NCBI GenBank assembly: GCA_033794685.1
Contig: JARAYZ010000002.1
Direction: 5' to 3' (one strand)
DNA: 64,000 nucleotides
From: Lentzea sp033794685
GTDB lineage: Bacteria; Actinomycetota; Actinomycetes; Mycobacteriales; Pseudonocardiaceae
Of the stretch, positions 18,148 through 27,099 are shown piece by piece. The notes below the pieces were generated by a model. It did no database searches. It worked only from the letters and a program-made list of their open reading frames with translations, and was not told the origin of the DNA. The position numbers and the translations under genes were made by a program. Within the stretch, counting starts at the first letter, position 1, and each line of letters begins with the position of its first letter.

Positions 18148-20402
18148 CTACGACGACGCGCGCAACGCGGCCAGTTCGGTGCGCGAACGCACGCCGAGCT
18201 TCATGTAGATCCGGGTGAGGTGGTACTGCACGGTCTTCGTCGACAGGAACAACTCTGCCGCCGCCTCCTTGTTCGAGAGACCCCGCACGACGAGCTGCGC
18301 GACGGCTTCCTCCTGGGGTGTCAGCTCGTCCGCCGCTCGCTCCGAGCGGGCGACGTGCACGCCACCCGCCTTGAGCTCGCGGTCGCAGCGGGCGACGTAG
18401 GTGCCGGCGCCGAGTGCGAGGTAGCCGTCGCGGGCCGCGGTGATGACGACGTCGGCCTCCCGGCGTTTGCCCGCTCGCCGCAACGTCTGGCCGTAGGCGA
18501 AGTTCACCCGCGCCCGGTCGTAGCGCAGCGGGAGTTCTCCCAGCAGGTCCAGCGACTTCTCGAACGCCTCGGTCGCGGCGGTGATGTCCTCTCGCGCGCC
18601 GAGGAGCCTGCCTCGGGCGTAGCCGATCCGCGCCATCGTGGACCGGTGGTGGCGGGCTCGGGCGAGTTCTTCGTGCGGGGCGAGGAAGTCCTCTGCCTCG
18701 TCGAGCCGTCCTTCGAGGACGAGCGCGTTGGCGTAGACGTCGGCCCACGGCCAGGTGCCCGGCTCGTCGACGCAGTCCCGCGCCCACGGCTGGACGAGCG
18801 GCGCCAGCGCCCTGAGCACGCCGGCGTAGTCCGCGCGTGCCTCGGCGAGCTGTGCCCTGGCCAGGCAGGACGGGACCCGCATGATCTCGTACTCCCTGGG
18901 ACCGGCTTCCGCCAGGCGCGCCGCCTGCTCGGCGGCTCCCCACTGCCCGCGCAACGAGTGGATCTGCACGGCCGTCCACTGCAGCAACGGGCGGACCAGC
19001 AGCATGCCGCTGCGGTCGATGATGGCCTGTCCTTCCCGGACGGTGCGCACCGCGGCGTCCCAGTCACCGGTGAGGAACCGGATCCTCGCCAGCCACGCCC
19101 GCGCCCACAGCGAGATCCGGGTCGAGCCGCCGAGGAACGTCGTCGGCACGCCGCTTTCGAGGTCCGTGCGCGCGTCCTCGACGAGGTCCATGGACAGCTC
19201 GAGCCAGCCTCGGCCCATCACGACGCGCTGGGTCTGCGCGCCGTGGCGGACCTGTTCGCCCAGTGCCCGGTACTCGGCGAGGGCTTCGTCGTGGCGTCCG
19301 GTCGCCCCGAGCCCGAGGCCGCGGATCGCGACGGACTCGATCGCGGCGGGCGAGTCCGGCTCGACGAGCCCGAGTGCCCGGTCCGCCCAGGCGACCAGGT
19401 CCGTGCCGCGGCAGCGGGCCAGCGAGTGCAGCACGTGCCGCTGGCAGATCATCGCCGCCACGTCGGGTTCGCGTTCGGCGTTGACCAGGTCCCAGGCTCG
19501 GCCGAGCCTCGTCTCCGCCTCGGTGGCGCGGCCCCGCACGACGGCGAGGTAACCGAGGACGGCGTTGCGCAGCGGCGTCTCCCGCAGGCTTTCGACCTCG
19601 GGTGCCAGTGCGGCCGCGGAGAGCGCCTCACCCGCGCCGACCAGCGCGTCCACCGCCCGCGTGAGGCGGCGTTCCCGGGTCAGGCGGTCTTCGGTGAGAC
19701 GGCTCGCGTCGGCCAGCAGCGAGGCCGTGTCCGCCCAGCCGCCGACGTCCGCGCGTGCGGCGGCGGTGGCCTCCAGCTCGTCGGCCAGCGTGCTGTCGGG
19801 CATGGGGGTCGCCGCCACCAGGTGCCGCAGCCTGCGCACCGGGTCGTCCACCAGCGCGGCGGCCCGGTGGTGCGCGACCGCCGCCGTGTCACGGCCCAGG
19901 GTCGCCAGCACCGCCGCTCGCACCATGGGGTCCACCGGCGACACCCACGCCGATCCGGTGCCGGTGACGCTCACCAGTCCGTTGGTCTCCGCCTCCGCGA
20001 GTGCCTCCAGCACCTGGTCCAGTCCCGCGAGCCGGGCGGCGTCGCGCAACGGGGTCCCCGGCCCCAGCACCGCGACGGCCTCGGCGATCGCACGGGCCGG
20101 TCCGCTGCACGCGGTCAACGCGCTCCCGTGCGGGACTCGACGGCGGAGGGCGCGGGCAGTTCCGGGGCGAACCGCGACCACGTGTCGCGGGGCACCTCGT
20201 CGAGCAGGTCCAGCACGTGGCGCGGCAGGCCACCGGTGTGCCGCCAGAGCCGTTCCGCCATCGACGGGTGGAGCAGGACACCGCGCGAGGCGGCGAGCTC
20301 GGCCACCGCCGGCGCGTCCAGGCCCCGCAGCCGGAGGTGGACGTCAGCCGCCTGGTGCAGCAGTTCCGAGACCTCCCTGGTCGGTGCGGTCAGCACGACC
20401 AC
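18148..20402 (-). pseudogene. LAL-type LuxR regulator, 5'-truncated and frameshifted
   Basis: Remnant of a large ATP-binding LuxR regulator. The C-terminus is intact: LTPQEEAVAQLVVRGLSNKEAAAELFLSTKTVQYHL is a LuxR HTH, preceded by a long TPR-like helical region (about 19900-18400). The upstream piece in another frame (20402-20115) reads LRLRGLDAPAVAEL and LWRHTGGLPRHVLDLLDEVP, the end of the LAL AAA-type ATPase. Walker A and B are missing because the gene stops being recognisable at about 20,400, where a catA fragment begins on the other strand. A frameshift lies between 20160 and 20115 (LPAPSAV in one frame, GPARAIAEAVAVLG in the next). Internal translation of the HTH part cannot be excluded. 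Confidence 0.8.
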
Positions 20403-20403
20403 C

Positions 20404-20835
20404 TCTGTCGACGGAACCCCGTTGCAGGGAGCCAGGATCGAGCTGTGGCGCGCCGACGCGGACGGCTTCTACAGCCAGTTCGCCCCGGGCCTGCCCGAGT
20501 GGAACCTGCGCGGCAGCTTCACCACCGACGCCGGCGGCACGTTCGAGATCCGCACCATCCAGCCCGCGCCGTACCAGATCCCCACCGACGGCTCCTGCGG
20601 CAAACTCATCGCCGCCGCGGGCTGGCACGCCTGGCGCCCCGCGCACCTGCACGTCAAGGTCTCCGCACCCGGCCACGAGGAACTGACCGCGCAGCTGTAC
20701 TTCCCCGGCGACGAGCACAACGACGACGACATCGCCTCCGCGGTGAAGCCCGAGCTCGTGCTCGACCCCAGGCCCGCCGCCAACGGATCCGTGACGGTCG
20801 ACTACGGCTTCGTGCTGGACCCGGTGCGCGGCTGA
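20404..20835 (+). pseudogene. catA: Catechol 1,2-dioxygenase fragment, N-terminus missing
   Basis: 143 residues of the C-terminal catalytic domain of an intradiol dioxygenase. All four iron ligands can be placed by spacing: Tyr in DGFYSQF, Tyr 34 residues later in APYQIPTDG, and the two His in PAHLHVKV 24 and 26 residues after that. The N-terminal helical dimerisation part (about 130-150 residues) is absent, and there is no start codon with a ribosome site. Homology begins around SVDGTPLQGA at about 20,400, exactly where the opposite-strand LAL gene is cut. The full gene would convert catechol to cis,cis-muconate; no other beta-ketoadipate genes are in the window. Confidence 0.85.
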
Positions 20836-20937
20836 TGTCGTTCCACGTGCGGTCGACCGGCGTCTGGCCTGTGCTCACCGCGCACAAAGGGGAGGATCGG
20901 AGGAAGAGGTCCCTCGATCGGGTGAAGGTGGCAGGCC

Positions 20938-22950
20938 GTGAGCGGTGGCGACTGGGTGTTCGGCTTCGGGTCCCACTCCTGGGAGGACGTGGTCGACAAG
21001 CTGTTCGGCGGGCTGGGCAGGCCCCCGTCGGCGACGAGGCGCACCGACCACTACGGGCGTGACCTCACCGCCGCGGCGCGCGACGGACTGCTCGACCCCG
21101 TGATCGGCCGGGAGGACGTCGTCTACGAGGTGCTCGAGGTGTTGTCCCGGCGCAGCAAGAACAACCCGGTCCTGATCGGTGATCCGGGAGTCGGCAAGAC
21201 CGCGATCGTCGAGGGCATCGCGGCGCGGATCGCCGGCGGCGACGTGCCCGCCACGCTCAGGGACAGGAGGCTGATCTCCCTGGACCTGGTGGGCATGGTG
21301 GCCGGGGCGAAGTACCGGGGCGAGTTCGAGGAACGCCTCGAGGGCGTGGTCGACGAGGTCACCGCGTCGAACCGGATGGTGATCCTGTTCATCGACGAGC
21401 TGCACACCCTCGTGGGCGCGGGCAGTGCCGAAGGTGCGCCGATGGACGCCGCGAACATGCTCAAACCGGTGCTCACGTCCGGGAGGCTCCAGGTGATCGG
21501 GGCGACCACGGCCGAGGACTACCGCCGCCACATCGCGAAGGACGCCGCGCTGGAGCGGCGGTTCCAGCCGATCCTCGTCGCCGAACCGTCGCCCGGCGAG
21601 GCGATCGCCATCCTGCGCGGCCTGCGCGGCCGGTACGAGACGCACCACGGTGTGCGGATCACCGACGAGGCGATCGTGTCCGCCGTCGAACTGTCGGCCC
21701 GTTACGTCACCGACCGGTTCCTGCCGGACAAGGCGGTCGACCTGGTGGACCGCGCGGGCGCGCGGGTCCGGTTGCGGGAGAAGGGCCCGATGCCACCGGA
21801 TCCGGCGGAGCTCGAGCAGCGGGTGAACCGCCTCAGGCGGGAGCGGGACACCGCACCGGACGAGGACGTGCCGTTCCTGGACGACGACCTCCGGCGCGCG
21901 GTCGCCGACCTGGAAGCCGCCCGTGCCGCGCTGGCGGAAGCGCCCGAGGTCGGCCCGAACGACGTCGCCGAGGTCGTGTCGCGCAGCACGGGCATCCCGG
22001 TCGCCCAGCTCACCGAGGCCGAACGGCACCGGTTGCTGCACCTGGAGGACCTCCTGCACCAGCGGATCATCGGGCAGGAGGAGGCCGTCGAGGCCGTGGC
22101 CGACGCGGTTCGCCAGGGCCGTGCCGGCCTCAAACACCCGCACCGCCCCGTCGGCTCGTTCCTGTTCCTGGGCCCGACCGGTGTGGGCAAGACGGAGGTC
22201 GCGCGGGCGTTGGCGGAGGCCCTCTTCGGGTCGCAGGACCGGTTGATCCGGTTCGACATGAGCGAGTTCGGTCAGCAGCACGCGGTCTCCCGGCTGATCG
22301 GCGCGCCGCCGGGGTACGTGGGCTACGAGGACGCCGGCCAGCTCACCGGCGCGGTCCGGCGCGCGCCGTACTCGGTCCTGCTGCTGGACGAGATCGAGAA
22401 GGCGCACCCCGACGTGTTCAACACCCTGCTTCAGGTGCTCGACGCGGGCAGGCTCACCGATTCCCAGGGACGCACCGCCGACTTCGCCAACACCGTCATC
22501 ATCATGACCAGCAACATCGGTGCCGACCAGCTCCTGGCCGCCGGCGCCTCGGGGGTCGACGCGGAGGAGCTGCGCGGGCCGTTGATGGCCGCGGTTCGCC
22601 GTTGTTTCCGCCCGGAGTTCCTCAACCGCCTCGACGAGATCATCCTGTTCCGCGGCCTCGACGCCGGGCAGCTGCGCCAGATCACCGCGTTGCTGCTCGA
22701 CCGCACCCGCGAACGCCTGCGCGAGCAGAACATCACGCTGGAGGTGGACGACCAGGCCGTCGACTGGCTCGCCGCCCGCGGTTACGTGCCCGAGTACGGG
22801 GCCCGGCCGTTGCGCCGCACGATCGCGAAGGAGCTCGACCGCCGGCTGTCCCGCGCGCTGCTCGCCGGTGAGGTGCGCGGCGGGCACCACGTCCTGGTGA
22901 CGGTGGTCGACGCGGAGCTGGCGCTGACCGTCACCGATCCCCCGGCCTGA
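20938..22950 (+). CDS. Clp/HSP100 AAA+ ATPase lacking N-domain and ClpP loop
   Basis: 670 residues with two AAA+ modules. D1 has Walker A GDPGVGKT and Walker B ILFIDELHT, with AKYRGEFEERL. D2 has GPTGVGKT and VLLLDEIEKAHPDVF, then FRPEFLNRLDEIILF and GARPLRR. The usual Clp_N double repeat is replaced by a short 40-residue lead, and the middle domain is a short coiled coil as in ClpC. The IGF/VGF loop that docks ClpP is not seen between TSNIGADQLL and FRPEF, so a ClpB-like remodelling role without ClpP is more likely. GTG start at 20938; monocistronic. Confidence 0.9.
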   Translation: MSGGDWVFGFGSHSWEDVVDKLFGGLGRPPSATRRTDHYGRDLTAAARDGLLDPVIGREDVVYEVLEVLSRRSKNNPVLIGDPGVGKTAIVEGIAARIAGGDVPATLRDRRLISLDLVGMVAGAKYRGEFEERLEGVVDEVTASNRMVILFIDELHTLVGAGSAEGAPMDAANMLKPVLTSGRLQVIGATTAEDYRRHIAKDAALERRFQPILVAEPSPGEAIAILRGLRGRYETHHGVRITDEAIVSAVELSARYVTDRFLPDKAVDLVDRAGARVRLREKGPMPPDPAELEQRVNRLRRERDTAPDEDVPFLDDDLRRAVADLEAARAALAEAPEVGPNDVAEVVSRSTGIPVAQLTEAERHRLLHLEDLLHQRIIGQEEAVEAVADAVRQGRAGLKHPHRPVGSFLFLGPTGVGKTEVARALAEALFGSQDRLIRFDMSEFGQQHAVSRLIGAPPGYVGYEDAGQLTGAVRRAPYSVLLLDEIEKAHPDVFNTLLQVLDAGRLTDSQGRTADFANTVIIMTSNIGADQLLAAGASGVDAEELRGPLMAAVRRCFRPEFLNRLDEIILFRGLDAGQLRQITALLLDRTRERLREQNITLEVDDQAVDWLAARGYVPEYGARPLRRTIAKELDRRLSRALLAGEVRGGHHVLVTVVDAELALTVTDPPA

Positions 22951-23069
22951 CTTCGCCCGGCGGCCGATCGTGACCTCGATGTGCGCCGGGCCACGACGGC
23001 GGAGCGGTTGAGCGATCACCCAGCCGGGTAGTCGAGCTGTGCCAGGACATCGACTACCAGGAGGCTGAC

Positions 23070-23333
23070 GTGATCGGGTTCATCGTGGCCGGACTGATCA
23101 TCGGCGCGCTCGCCCGACTGATCAAGCCCGGCAAGCAGAACCTCGGCATCGTGGCGACGCTGTTGCTGGGGCTGGTCGGCTCCGTCATCGGTGGCACCAT
23201 CGCGAACCTGCTCGGCACCGGTGACATCTTCGAGCTCAACGTGCTGGGCTTCATCGTCGCCGTGATCGCCTCCGTGCTGCTCATCGGCGTCGCCGAGGGC
23301 ATCGCCGGTCGCAACCGCTCCAGCGTGCGGTAA
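23070..23333 (+). CDS. GlsB/YeaQ/YmgE-family small membrane protein
   Basis: 87 residues with three hydrophobic helices. MIGFIVAGLIIGALARLIKPG, the glycine-rich GLVGSVIGGTIANLLG and the C-terminal VIASVLLIGVAEGI are the family's hallmarks (transglycosylase-associated, stress-induced). A clear AGGAGG precedes the GTG at 23070. A long palindromic terminator follows at 23370-23403. The family is usually induced by general or envelope stress; its exact biochemical role is not established. Confidence 0.92.
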   Translation: MIGFIVAGLIIGALARLIKPGKQNLGIVATLLLGLVGSVIGGTIANLLGTGDIFELNVLGFIVAVIASVLLIGVAEGIAGRNRSSVR

Positions 23334-23369
23334 CACCGCGACCGACACTTCGTTCCCTTTCGCCGCCGG

Positions 23370-23403
23370 CCCCCGGCATCCTCCGATCGGAGGATGCCGG
23401 GGG
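23370..23403. terminator. 34-bp perfect palindrome, probable terminator
   Basis: Seventeen-base arms beginning CCCCCGGCATCCTCCGA meet with no spacer at a central CGATCG; the two halves are exactly complementary. It lies 37 bp after the GlsB-like stop and 73 bp before the acyltransferase start. There is no U-tract, which is common for actinomycete terminators. Confidence 0.7.
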
Positions 23404-23475
23404 TCCGCCGCGTTCGCGGTGATCCACGCCCGCGCGGCCGATCCGGCGCGTTCCCGCGGGCGACAGGCTCTCGTC

Positions 23476-24603
23476 ATGGCCTTGCACGACGTCGTCCGCA
23501 CCGCACGTCCGGTGCGCATCCCCTACCTCGACAACCTCCGCGTCTTCCTCACGTTCCTGGTGGTGGCGCACCACTGTGCGGCGCCCTACAGCAACCTCGA
23601 CGTCTGGCCCAACCGGCAGGAACCCGTTCCGGCGTCCGCGGCCGGGCCGTTGGACCTGCTGCTCGTGGTCAACCAGACGTTCTTCATGGGGTTCTTCTTC
23701 CTGCTGTCCGGGTACTTCGCCCCCGGCGCGGTGGACAGGCGGGGGTCTCGCGCCTTCGCGGTCGAGCGCCTCAAGCGGCTCGGGATCCCACTCGCCGCGT
23801 TCATCGTGCTGTTGCGCCCGTTCTACGTCCTCCCTGCCTACCTCGACCTGCCGGACACCCGACCGTCCTTTGTGGCCTTCTACTTCACCACCTGGGAGCT
23901 CGGGCCCGCGTGGTTCCTCGAAGTGCTCCTGATGTTCTCGCTCGTGTACGCGTGGGCCCGACACCTGCGCGGGACCGCGGAGCCGGTGCGGTCGTGGTCG
24001 CCGCGGCGGCGGGACGTGCTCGCCTTCGCACTCGTCCTCGGCGTGCTCACCTACCTGTGGCGGATCTTCGTCCCTCTCGGCACCCGCGCGCCGGTGCTCG
24101 AACTGCCCACCCCCGCGTACCTGCCGCAGTACGTCCTGCTCTTCGGCGCCGGCGTCCTGGCCCATCGCCGTCGCTGGTTCGAGGCGCTTCCTCGGCGATC
24201 GGGCTGGTTCGGCGCGCTCCTCGTCGTGGTGTCGCTCGTGCCGTTGGCACTGGGCGGCTACCGCGGCTTCGTGTCGCCCGACGACCTGGCCGATCACGAC
24301 CTCGCGTACCTGGCTCTCGCGCTGTGGGAGTCGTTGTTCGCGATCGGCGTCGTCCTGGTCCTGCTCCGCGTGTTCGGACGCTTCGCCGCCGGCACGTCGC
24401 GGTTCGGCGGCTTCCTCGCGGACAACGCCTTCGCCGTCTACCTGGTGCACGCGCCGGTCATCGTCGGCACCGTGGAGCTGCTGCGTCCGCTCGACGCGGC
24501 ACCCGTGCCGAAGTTCCTGCTGGCCCTGGTGATCGCCGCGGTGACGAGCTGGGCGATCTCGGGCGCCCTGCGCCGCGTGCGCGCGGTGCGGGCGGTGGTG
24601 TGA
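23476..24603 (+). CDS. Acyltransferase 3 family membrane protein
   Basis: 375 residues with about 10 TM helices. The N-terminus IPYLDNLRVFLTFLVVAHHC carries the family's catalytic-type His pair, and FFMGFFFLLSGYFAP with RLKRLGIP continue the signature. The C-terminus shows DNAFAVYLVHAPVI. Such proteins O-acylate surface or exported carbohydrates and lipids; the acceptor is unknown. The ATG at 23476 is chosen because the next residues lead directly into the first helix; the frame is open 57 bp further upstream. The kinase gene follows 12 bp downstream and may be co-transcribed. Confidence 0.9.
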   Translation: MALHDVVRTARPVRIPYLDNLRVFLTFLVVAHHCAAPYSNLDVWPNRQEPVPASAAGPLDLLLVVNQTFFMGFFFLLSGYFAPGAVDRRGSRAFAVERLKRLGIPLAAFIVLLRPFYVLPAYLDLPDTRPSFVAFYFTTWELGPAWFLEVLLMFSLVYAWARHLRGTAEPVRSWSPRRRDVLAFALVLGVLTYLWRIFVPLGTRAPVLELPTPAYLPQYVLLFGAGVLAHRRRWFEALPRRSGWFGALLVVVSLVPLALGGYRGFVSPDDLADHDLAYLALALWESLFAIGVVLVLLRVFGRFAAGTSRFGGFLADNAFAVYLVHAPVIVGTVELLRPLDAAPVPKFLLALVIAAVTSWAISGALRRVRAVRAVV

Positions 24604-24615
24604 CGCGAGGTCACC

Positions 24616-25926
24616 GTGCCGGGACGCGGGGGTGCGATCATTGCCGGAGTGAGCGTCGAGGCCGAGTTGCGCGAGGAGTTCGACCGCTGGGAACGCAAGG
24701 AGTCCGCGGTCCTGAAAGCACTTCCCTACCCGTTGCTGGCGATCAGCGTCGTCTTCACACTCCTGCAGCCGCTGTGGGACGCGCCGGTGCACTTCCCGAC
24801 GGCGCTGGGGCTCTCGGCCGTGCTCACCGCGTGGCTCCTGTGGTTCCACACGTTCCACCCGGAGTCGCACGACGACAGCCGGTTGATGGGCCTGTACTAC
24901 GCGGGCCTCGTCGGGCTGACCGCCTGCCTGGTGCTGCTCACCCCGTGGTTCGGCTTCTTCGCCTTCATCGGCTACGTGCACGCCTTCCAGTACCTGCGGG
25001 GCCGGTGGCGGTACGCCGGTGTGGCGGTGACGTCCGCGGTCTCGGCGGTCTCCTACATCGGAGGGGCGGACGGCATCACGGCCGAGGAGTGGTGGAAGTG
25101 GCCCGCCGTCAGCGCGGTCACCACGGTGATGGCCACGGCGGCCTTCCACGCCGACGTGATGTCCGACCGCCGCAACCACCGGCAGAAGCGGGCTCTGACC
25201 GAGTTGCACAGGGCCAACACCGAACTGGAGACCGCGCTGGCGGAGAACGCGGCCCTGCACGCCCGGTTGCTGGCGCAGGCCCGCGCGGCGGGAGTGCTCG
25301 ACGAACGGCAGCGGATGGCTCGGGAGATCCACGACACCCTCGCGCAGGGCCTGGCCGGCATCCTGACGCAGCTCCAGGCCGCCGAGCAGGAGGCGGCCGC
25401 ACCGGCGGTGTCGCGGCGGCACGTGGCGAACGCGATGGACCTGGCCCGTGAAAGCCTCGTCGAGGCACGCCGGACGGTGCACGCGGTGGGACCGTCCGAG
25501 CTGGCGCAGGCCCGCCTGCCGGACGCGATCGGCGACGTGGCCCGGCGCTGGTCGGAGGTGAACCAGGTCGAGGCGGTGCTGACCACGACCGGTGATGCCC
25601 GGCCGATGCACACCGACGTCGAGGTGGCGCTGCTGCGGACCGCGCAGGAGGCTCTCGCCAACGTCGCGAAGCACGCGCGAGCCGGTCGCGTCGCCCTGAC
25701 CCTGTCGTACATGGAGGACCTGGTGACGCTCGACGTGCTCGACGACGGGGTGGGTTTCCTGCCGGACGCCCACCGCACCGACTCCGCCGGCGGAGGATTC
25801 GGGCTCGTCGGCATGCGGCAGCGGGTGCAGCGCCTCGCGGGACGGCTGGACGTCGAGTCCGAACCCGGTGGGGGAACCGCGATCACGGTGACGGTGCCGG
25901 TGACCCCCGCCGGAGGTGAAAGGTGA
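24616..25926 (+). CDS. NarL-type sensor histidine kinase (HisKA_3)
   Basis: 436 residues. About five or six TM helices occupy residues 30-175. A coiled coil follows, then the H-box LDERQRMAREIHDTLAQGLAGIL with phospho-His in REIHDT, and a HATPase domain (AQEALANVAKHARAG, DDGVGFLP, GGFGLVGMRQR, EPGGGTAITV). It is coupled to its response regulator by a GTGA overlap at 25923. The GTG at 24616 has a GAGG 5 bp upstream; a second GTG at 24649 (VSVEAELREE) is possible. The signal is unknown, and no obvious target other than self is next door. Confidence 0.92.
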   Translation: MPGRGGAIIAGVSVEAELREEFDRWERKESAVLKALPYPLLAISVVFTLLQPLWDAPVHFPTALGLSAVLTAWLLWFHTFHPESHDDSRLMGLYYAGLVGLTACLVLLTPWFGFFAFIGYVHAFQYLRGRWRYAGVAVTSAVSAVSYIGGADGITAEEWWKWPAVSAVTTVMATAAFHADVMSDRRNHRQKRALTELHRANTELETALAENAALHARLLAQARAAGVLDERQRMAREIHDTLAQGLAGILTQLQAAEQEAAAPAVSRRHVANAMDLARESLVEARRTVHAVGPSELAQARLPDAIGDVARRWSEVNQVEAVLTTTGDARPMHTDVEVALLRTAQEALANVAKHARAGRVALTLSYMEDLVTLDVLDDGVGFLPDAHRTDSAGGGFGLVGMRQRVQRLAGRLDVESEPGGGTAITVTVPVTPAGGER

Positions 25927-26552
25927 TCTCGCTGCTGATCGTGGACGACCACCCCGTGGTGCGGGACGGGCTGCGGGGCATGTTCGGCGCCGATCCGCGC
26001 TTCGAGGTGGTCGGTGAAGCCGGTGACGGGGCGGAAGCGGTCGCGGTCGCGGAGCGCCTCCGTCCCGACGTGGTCCTCATGGACCTGCGGATGCGCGGGA
26101 CCGACGGGGTCACCGCCATCAGGGAGCTGGCGAGACGGGGCGTGCCGTCCCGGGTCCTGGTGCTCACCACCTACGACACGGACAGCTACGTGCTGGCCGC
26201 CATCGAGGCCGGCGCCACTGGCTACCTGCTCAAGGAGGCGCCGAGGGAGGAACTCGTCCGGGCCGTGGAGGCCGCGGCGCGCGGGCAGGCGGTGCTCTCC
26301 CCCACCGTCGCGACCCGGCTCGTGGGGCAGGTGCGCAGGCCGGCCCCGGCACCGCTCTCGCGCCGAGAGCTCGAGGTGCTGGAGCTGATCGCCCAGGGCT
26401 CGACGAATCGCGAGGCGGCGAAGCGGCTCTTCATCAGCGAGACGACGGTGAAGACGCATCTGCTGCACGTGTACGCGAAGCTGGGCGTCAACGACCGCGC
26501 GGCCGCGGTGGCCGCCGCGTTCTCCCGCGGCTACCTGACACCTGAGGACTGA
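25923..26552 (+). CDS. NarL/LuxR-type response regulator
   Basis: 209 residues. The receiver begins LLIVDDHPVVRDGL, with the phospho-acceptor Asp near 54 in VVLMDLRM and the switch Lys in YLLKEA. The LuxR HTH is LSRRELEVLELIAQGSTNREAAKRLFISETTVKTHL. The GTG start overlaps the kinase stop (GTGA), so the pair is stoichiometrically coupled. The C-terminus is ordinary for the family and the protein should dimerise and bind DNA on phosphorylation. Confidence 0.95.
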   Translation: MISLLIVDDHPVVRDGLRGMFGADPRFEVVGEAGDGAEAVAVAERLRPDVVLMDLRMRGTDGVTAIRELARRGVPSRVLVLTTYDTDSYVLAAIEAGATGYLLKEAPREELVRAVEAAARGQAVLSPTVATRLVGQVRRPAPAPLSRRELEVLELIAQGSTNREAAKRLFISETTVKTHLLHVYAKLGVNDRAAAVAAAFSRGYLTPED

Positions 26553-26642
26553 CGGCCGGGTCCGCGGTAGAAGCGGACGTTCCCTGGCACCTACTGCTGC
26601 GAGTCTCGCTGTCACAAAGAGCCGCACGAGCAGGGGAACGCC

Positions 26643-27065
26643 ATGAGCATCGAGACCACCGTCCACCTGAACTTCCGGGACACCGCCCGCGAGGCGCTGG
26701 AGTTCTACCGCTCCGTCTTCGGCGGCGACGTGGTCGCGTTCACCTACGCCCAGGCCCAGGACGTGGAGCACCCGGCCGACGCCGACCGCCTCTCGTGGGG
26801 CGAGGTCCGCACCGAGGCGGGGTTCCACGTCATGGCCTACGACGTCCGCGAGAACCAGACCTTCGACGCGGGCGACCGGCCGTTCTTCGTCTCGGTGCGC
26901 GGCACCGGCGCCGAGGAGCTCACGGGCTACTGGAAGGGCCTGTCCGAGGGCGCCACGATCATGGCCGACCTCGGTCCGGCCGGGTGGGCGCCGCTGTACG
27001 GCATGCTCCGGGACCGGTTCGGCGTCATCTGGACGCTCGACCTCACCGCCGGTCACTCGGCCTGA
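26643..27065 (+). CDS. VOC-fold protein, PhnB-like
   Basis: 140 residues. VHLNFRDTAREALEFYRSVFGGDVVAFTY is the PhnB-like opening, and the end GWAPLYGMLRDRFGVIWTLDL is the matching second half. This is the small-molecule-binding glyoxalase/bleomycin-resistance superfamily; PhnB-like members often lack a known reaction. GGGGAA precedes the ATG. It stands 35 bp ahead of the aldo/keto reductase and may share its transcript. Confidence 0.9.
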   Translation: MSIETTVHLNFRDTAREALEFYRSVFGGDVVAFTYAQAQDVEHPADADRLSWGEVRTEAGFHVMAYDVRENQTFDAGDRPFFVSVRGTGAEELTGYWKGLSEGATIMADLGPAGWAPLYGMLRDRFGVIWTLDLTAGHSA

Positions 27066-27099
27066 CCTCGTCCGCTCCCCTTCTGCGAAAGGCTTTCCC

